A stretch of DNA of 64,000 nucleotides from Archegozetes longisetosus (Eukaryota; Arthropoda; Arachnida; Sarcoptiformes; Trhypochthoniidae): contig JAEMBT020000003.1 in assembly GCA_018873245.2 (NCBI GenBank), positions 10,881,843-10,945,842 on the forward strand, in the 5' to 3' direction. The notes under the pieces were generated by a model. The model had not been told where the DNA came from. It did not search any database and saw only the letters and a list, made by a program, of their open reading frames with translations. This document shows positions 58,270 to 64,000 of this stretch, piece by piece (the stretch's first letter is position 1; the number at the start of each line of letters is the position of its first letter). The position numbers and the translations under genes are program-made.

Positions 58270-61100
58270 TAATGTTAACATCGATAAATAAATATAGTAT
58301 TACCTCTTTAATATTTACTTGAAGGGTCTATAAAATTTACTAAATAACAACGAGGTTAAATACTATTGAGACATCTATAAATATCTCAAATTTCAAATTA
58401 TTTTATTGAGATTTAAGTTTACTATAAAGTACAACGATTGTTTAACAGAAAATCAGTTGATTTTGTAAATTTTAGTAAATAATAATGCAATTTTTGCAAT
58501 AATTGTAAATATTATTAATTCGTCTGAAAGTGATTGAGGATTCTCTTTTATTTGAGGTTTTTGTATTTAGTAAAATATATCTCGTCTTTCAATGTGTTCA
58601 ATGCCTTGAAAGCGTTGTCAGAAACTAATTTACGAGAAAAAATATTCATTCATCTGTTTTATCATACCTAGCACTTCAAAGCTTGCTGGTAGCTTTTTTC
58701 AAATTCAATCTGTTCGAATTTTTAGAATCGTTTGTTCATTATTATTCAAAGATAATGCAAATAAATAACAATGAGATGTGCTTTCATAATGCACTGACTG
58801 AGTAGTTGAGCAAATAATAACTCGTATATATTACATCGAGATAAATCCTAAAGAGACTTTTTCGACATTATTTCAATGAGACTTCTGTATAGACTGGGAG
58901 TATCACTAAATTACAATGAGAGTAAATATTATCGAAGTAAATACTAAAGAGGAAATACTATACGCACTTGTTTTCAAACCAATAATCTTTTTGCTGATAG
59001 TGCACTCAAAGTGCTGATTTTTAACTACGAGCTTACTATTTCGTCTTGAGCGCTTTTTAATTGGAATTAAAAGTGCAGTTCATTCAAACTAATCTTACAA
59101 AGTTTTCATCAGTCTTACAAAGGTTTCAATTAAAAATAATCAAATATTTTATGGACAGTCCATTTTCTAACCTTTAATATCAAATAGAATGTGTTTTTAT
59201 ATTCATTTTGAGATTAAGTTTAGTTTAAAATTAATAATTCTTAAGGCTATTCGATGATGTCAAAGCATCATTATAAGTCAATGATCAATGGAATTTTCGA
59301 CATTAAAATTTAATTTTAAGAATTATTTTGACTTATACAATCAAACATAAGATATCTTGACTGAAAATTTCATAAATATTAAAATGGATTCATTGTAGGT
59401 TATAACTGAAGTTAAGTAGTGCACGTGGAAAATCATCTAAAAATTCATGATAACGAATTGTACTATTAAATAGTTCTTAATTATCTTTATTAATTATTTT
59501 TTCACTTTAATGAAATTTTGTTGTCATGAAACTAGCTCCAAGATTCTTTCTATGTTTTCTTTAGTTCCAAACTGTTGCAAAACAGATGTAAGTATTATAA
59601 ATATAAATAGATATGATCCTAAGAGAAATAATATTTCAAATTATACAATCTGTGATAACAAAAATTTGAAATTTTGTCCCTTTTTGATAGAACTGATGTA
59701 AAAGCTCTTATTTCCAAGGGAATAATTAAGTTTTAATGATGTAAAGTTACTGTCGAGTAAAACATTTATGAATGCAGCCTCGATCAACGTTTCCTTAATA
59801 CGATACTATGCCTTATTTTGTATTTTAAGTTTCATTTTGTAAACATAGAAGCTGTGATAAAAGTTTGAATATTGTCCACACCAATTACTTAACTATTGGA
59901 TTTTCTCAAAGAACTTAAAAGTTTAGAAACTTAGTAACGCATAACTGTTTCGTAATTTTCGTTTCAGTTCTGCATAATAAAAAATTGCTTTTAGTACTTA
60001 TTACATTAAATATTACTTAACTAGATTGATATAAATAGTCCTAAGCAGTACAAAGAACACTTTCAGAGACAATAATGTACTCCTATTACAATGTTTGTTC
60101 AGCTGTTTTGAAGCAAAGGTAAAAGAAAGAAATTAGAATCTTGAATGAGAAACAAAACTCCCGTATTGCTGACATCTAAATACATTTATTATACTTAGTC
60201 GACAATCCGTATTCCCAATAAGGATTATATACCTTTAAACGTCAGTAAAAGAGCCAAAGATTGAAAATACACTCTATTTTACATGTGAGAGTATAATCCT
60301 GATGAGGAAAAATGGGCTGTGTACTAAGTATCTCCTACATCATGATACCTATAGTTCTAGATATTATCTTAGGTAGATATTCATTCTATTAGTCAAATTC
60401 TTAAAATACAGGGTTATGAGGATATTTTGAGATTACTTTGGGCACTTGTATTTCAATAAATACGAGACGCGAATCAACAAAATATGTGTCAAAATAAAGC
60501 TTATTTCGATACTTAAATTTCAATTAATCTTTATGCATAAATAATATCTGGTTTTCAATTTTACAATAAATTAGAAAAATGTCCATTAATAAGTAGTTAC
60601 CACTCAAAAAAATTATTTAATTGAAGTTTTTAATTAAAATTTTCAATGATACTATAGTTGACCCTGTGTCATTTGATGTGTAACTTGGCCTTTGACCACA
60701 AGAGCGGTCCCCGTTGACCCCACTCTCACATATGGGGTGCCATTTGGCTCAGCTTATCGAGCTGAATCGCCTAACCTAACCCTCACACTTCATAATTTTG
60801 TATTTTAAACAATATAAACGGTATAGGAGTAAGGTCAAGGAGATCGCATTATGAGATCAGAGGTCAAAAGTCACGTGACAGGGTCAAGTGAGGTATCGTC
60901 GCTCTCAACTCATAGAGCTGTGTTCAACGATATATATATCGATGGGGTGTGGTCACGGGAAATAGCACGTCCCGGAATTGGTACATCTAACCCAAAACAC
61001 TATTTTTCATCAATGTAGAGAGAGATTACTGAAGAATCGATAAAGAATTAAAAGTTACAGGATTGAAAAATTAAAAAAATACTGTATTTCACAATAAATA
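58270..61100. other. Intergenic, gene-poor, with one GC-richer patch
   Basis: The ORF at 59510 has no domain. 60655-60990 is clearly GC-richer than its surroundings, with GACC/GGTC words (GACCCTGTGTC, GGTCAAGG), CCTAACCTAACC at 60771 and a palindrome CGATATATATATCG near 60929. Possibly a repeat of unknown class. Confidence 0.4.
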
Positions 61101-61616
61101 AAGGGTGTTTCATAAAGGAATGAATAAAAGTAAAAATTTAAAACTATATATTATTCTCACATGAAATCTTTTACAAATTAATCCCTAGATTGTGACAGAA
61201 TGTGCTTAACATGCCAGCCGTTCTCTCTATAAATATGTTATAGCCGAACTTGAAAGTTATCGATAACATCATTAAGTACAGTATTAGAAATGTTGAGAAT
61301 TCCAGTTTCAATGATGTATTCGAGTTGTTCTAAGCTTTGAAGGTTCTGAGGATAAACTTTATCTTTCAAATAACCTCATAAATAAAAGTCACATGGATTG
61401 AGATCCGGATTATTAATCTTGTTATTCAAATAGTATTCTTTCACAATAAATATTTGCATTTTAGTACTGTATGCATACATGTTAAACAAAACCACATTAC
61501 ATGGAAAAAAATCTCCTGATATTTAGGATAAGGTGCGGTAAGTCTCAGAAAATTCTAAGTTTGATTTTAGAAATTATAAACAACTACTTTACTTCAGTTC
61601 TTTTTGAAACGCCCTG
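61101..61616 (-). mobile_element. IS630/mariner-like element with transposase relic
   Basis: Inverted ends AGGGTGTTTCATAAAGGAA and CAGGGCGTTTCAAAAAGAAC. The minus strand (about 61420-61200) reads PDLNPCDFYL, a stop, GYLKDKVYPQNLQSLEQLEY, a stop further on, then ENGWHVKHILSQS. This is the end of the catalytic domain in the same family as the element at 19094. Dead copy. Confidence 0.72.
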
Positions 61617-64000
61617 TAGTTTCTACAGGTTCTTAATGTTAATTTAACATAAAAAAAAGTACTTTGGAAACTACTTTTTAATAGGCATTTTTCTAAGTTG
61701 TTGTAAAACTAAAACCAGACACTATTTGTGCATAAAGATTAATTTAAATAAAAGTATCGAAATAAGTTTGATTTTGATACAGATTTTGTTGATTTACGTC
61801 TTGTATTTATTGAAATATAAGCGCTCAAAGTCCTCTCAAAATATTCTTATAACATTGTATTTCTAGAAGATGAGAAAGGAAAATGCTCTCTATCTCAACA
61901 CTAATCTTCTCGAGAAGTATTTTCAGTTCAACAATCATGAGGATTATGCGAAAATAAGTGCAAGGCACAAAATTCAGTACTAATTAGTTTAAAAATGTTT
62001 GACAAATAGTAAAATCGTTCTTCGAAAACTTGGTATTAAATTATACAGAATTGTTGATCAAGCATGAAATTTCTTTAATCCTGATACTCGAAGTTAAAAT
62101 GTTTTGATCAGATGATTGAATAAGTAGTATTGAGCTCTATCGATTAATAGCTGTCAGGAATAAAGTTGATACTGAGTTGCTGTTCATTGCTGTATTAATT
62201 GAAAGAATTTCAGTTCTAAACTTGTTTATTAGTACTCTTGTAAGAGATAAGCAGGTAAAATCTGAAAACTGAAACTCCGAAGGCATTTAATTATTTGATG
62301 TGATTTAAGTAAATTTATTAATAATGAAATACTAGAATCTACTTTTGAAATCCCATTTAATTAATTAAAATCCCATATTCATGAAAACTTTTAGATATGC
62401 TGAAAACGCGAAAAATAATCTAAATGTACTTCAAATCACATGATCTTTGAGAGACTGCCCAGTCGAGGAATTTTGAAAGAATTCAAAATATGTTAGCATT
62501 GTATTAAAGGATAAGAACATGGAAGTATTATTCTGTTCAGTAATGCAAACTCACTGATTAATTCCTCTTTTGTGAAATGGTTTGTTGAATATTTCAAGTT
62601 TCTTTGGTAGCGAGTCATTGAATAAAAGATTTAACTAAAAGCCCAGAAGAAAAATAGAAGATTTCTATAAATCAAGACCAACCATAATCTTCGTGTTAAC
62701 TGAATGAACTATGAACATTAAAGTATTGATTTGCAGGCAATGATTAATTGCTCGAGATAAAATACTCCTTCTTTAATCAAAGGAACTTGCTCTTTTCTGA
62801 ATATCAATATTCGTTTATCATATTAATCAGAACTTATATAAGATTTTGATAGAGATGAATGCTGGCGAAGTTCTGATTGTATCTTTGATTAATTCAATAT
62901 AGCTAATTCAATGCTCAGTTGCAACCATTAATCTAATACTCATTTTTCAAAATATATATTTGCTGTTATCTTCTAAACTCATATATTGAGTGCAATTTTT
63001 TCTTTATTATTACTCATTGATCAGTTCAAACTTATGAATAAGGTTAAAGATAAATCAAAGGATTGTTTCGCAATCATCACATTTCGTTTAAAAACACTTT
63101 AGTATGAAAAACGATGTCTACAATAAAGGAGACAGCTTTTGTTTATAGAACTTATTCGTCAACTAATTATTGTGATCAAGAAATAACTTCTGAGACTCTA
63201 TTAAGAGTTGAGACAGTATGATTAAAAGAGTTAAACTTTGTTTAGAAAATAATGAACATTACATATTTGAATTCCCATATCTAAACACTAATTTTATGAT
63301 ATTAAGTTTGATTGTTAAAAATTTTGTTTCAAAATATAAAATTTTGAATCAATGAGTAATTTATTTCATGTCTGATTAAAATATCAAAACACAAAAAGCT
63401 TTAATTGCCTTATCTCAGTTTAGAAGTTAACGGAGCATACCCTATACCTGTAGACGAGCTTCATTTCATAAAATATAATTATAATTAGAGCGTTGCAATT
63501 TATGTAATCATCCACAAATTATGAGCCAAATGTTAGAGCATATTATTCCCTTTTCTATATGCTGCCGTCATGAAAAGCAGTTAAGAAAAACGTAACTCAT
63601 GAAACGATTCACAAAAATAACGTCAATCAGTAATTTATGATTGTTAAGATATTGACGGACCTTATTAGGCTGTCGCATAGAAAATAAGTTTAAAGGGGAG
63701 CGAAACTAAACAAATAACAAATAGCGTGTGAATGAATACATATTTAGCAATGCTTTAGTTATAATTGTCTGTCATTGACTGAAGAATAGGAAATTGCAAT
63801 ATATATAATCAAGATATTAAACTTTGTTATCTAAATCAATTATATTCATATAAATACACTCAAGTTCTGAGGTCTTCTAAGCTCCATTTGTGGAATGTTG
63901 ACCAAGTAGATAGGTTCCACTCTATGAATCCAGTCTATTAATAGATCCGCTTTTCATAATACCTCTAGTGCTTTGCTCAAAGCTATTTGGATATAATTTT
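61617..64000. other. Right end of window, no gene recognised
   Basis: 2.4 kb of AT-rich sequence without supportable ORF, repeat or RNA gene. If GPCR C is real its TM6 exon could lie beyond 64000; nothing like RRQRHKRRR is visible here. Confidence 0.4.

Noticed and set aside
1..64000. CRISPR arrays, operons, ribosome binding sites, bacterial-type promoters
   Set aside because: The contig is eukaryotic; the only regular arrays are the 15-16-bp units without spacers.

Overview
This is an AT-rich animal nuclear contig. The genes have short AT-rich introns with GT..AG borders, there are no operons, and the products are metazoan: a rhodopsin-class peptide GPCR, NRDP1-type RING proteins, a CBP/p300-type TAZ1 zinc finger, a membrane-anchored FMO and a mitochondrial methionyl-tRNA formyltransferase. 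Abundant Tc1/mariner, pogo-like, hAT and piggyBac-type debris fits an invertebrate, perhaps a mite or other arthropod. The species assignment is a guess.

Layout. 1-755: last four exons of a peptide GPCR (gene A, +). 1.4-5.2 kb: repeat block with a foldback element and a Tc1 copy nested inside a hairpin MITE. 5.8-13.1 kb: gene-rich part with a frameshifted J-domain relic, a RING+TAZ1 gene (+), a protein with a tandem-duplicated domain of a transposon-like hypothetical family (+), MTFMT (+, five exons) and an NRDP1-like RING/coiled-coil gene (-). 13.8-15.5 kb: J-domain, mariner and MITE remnants. 16.6-18.4 kb: FMO (+, four exons). 18.4-43 kb: gene-poor, transposon-rich; the only intact reading frame is a Tc1-like transposase at 27.1-28.7 kb. 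43.1-54.2 kb: GPCR gene B (+, six coding exons), with a 7.4-kb intron and a 2.2-kb intron full of MITEs, and one apparent frameshift. 54-64 kb: an unidentified terminal exon, an array-ended element, an isolated GPCR exon (paralogue C) and further MITEs.

The host genes are unrelated housekeeping or signalling genes and form no pathway. GPCRs A, B and C are paralogues with matching exon borders and phases. The two RING genes share an NRDP1-like RING that lacks the usual histidine.

Most notable: (1) a RING protein carrying a complete CBP-type TAZ1 domain; (2) a group of repeats of unrelated sequence that all end in inverted arrays of 15-16-bp units; (3) three GPCR paralogues with a conserved 29-nt exon, one with a one-base frameshift in a T7 run; (4) a Tc1 insertion whose empty site survives in a paralogous MITE 19 kb away. 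All exon structures were read by eye from splice consensus, phase and family resemblance, with no transcript evidence.
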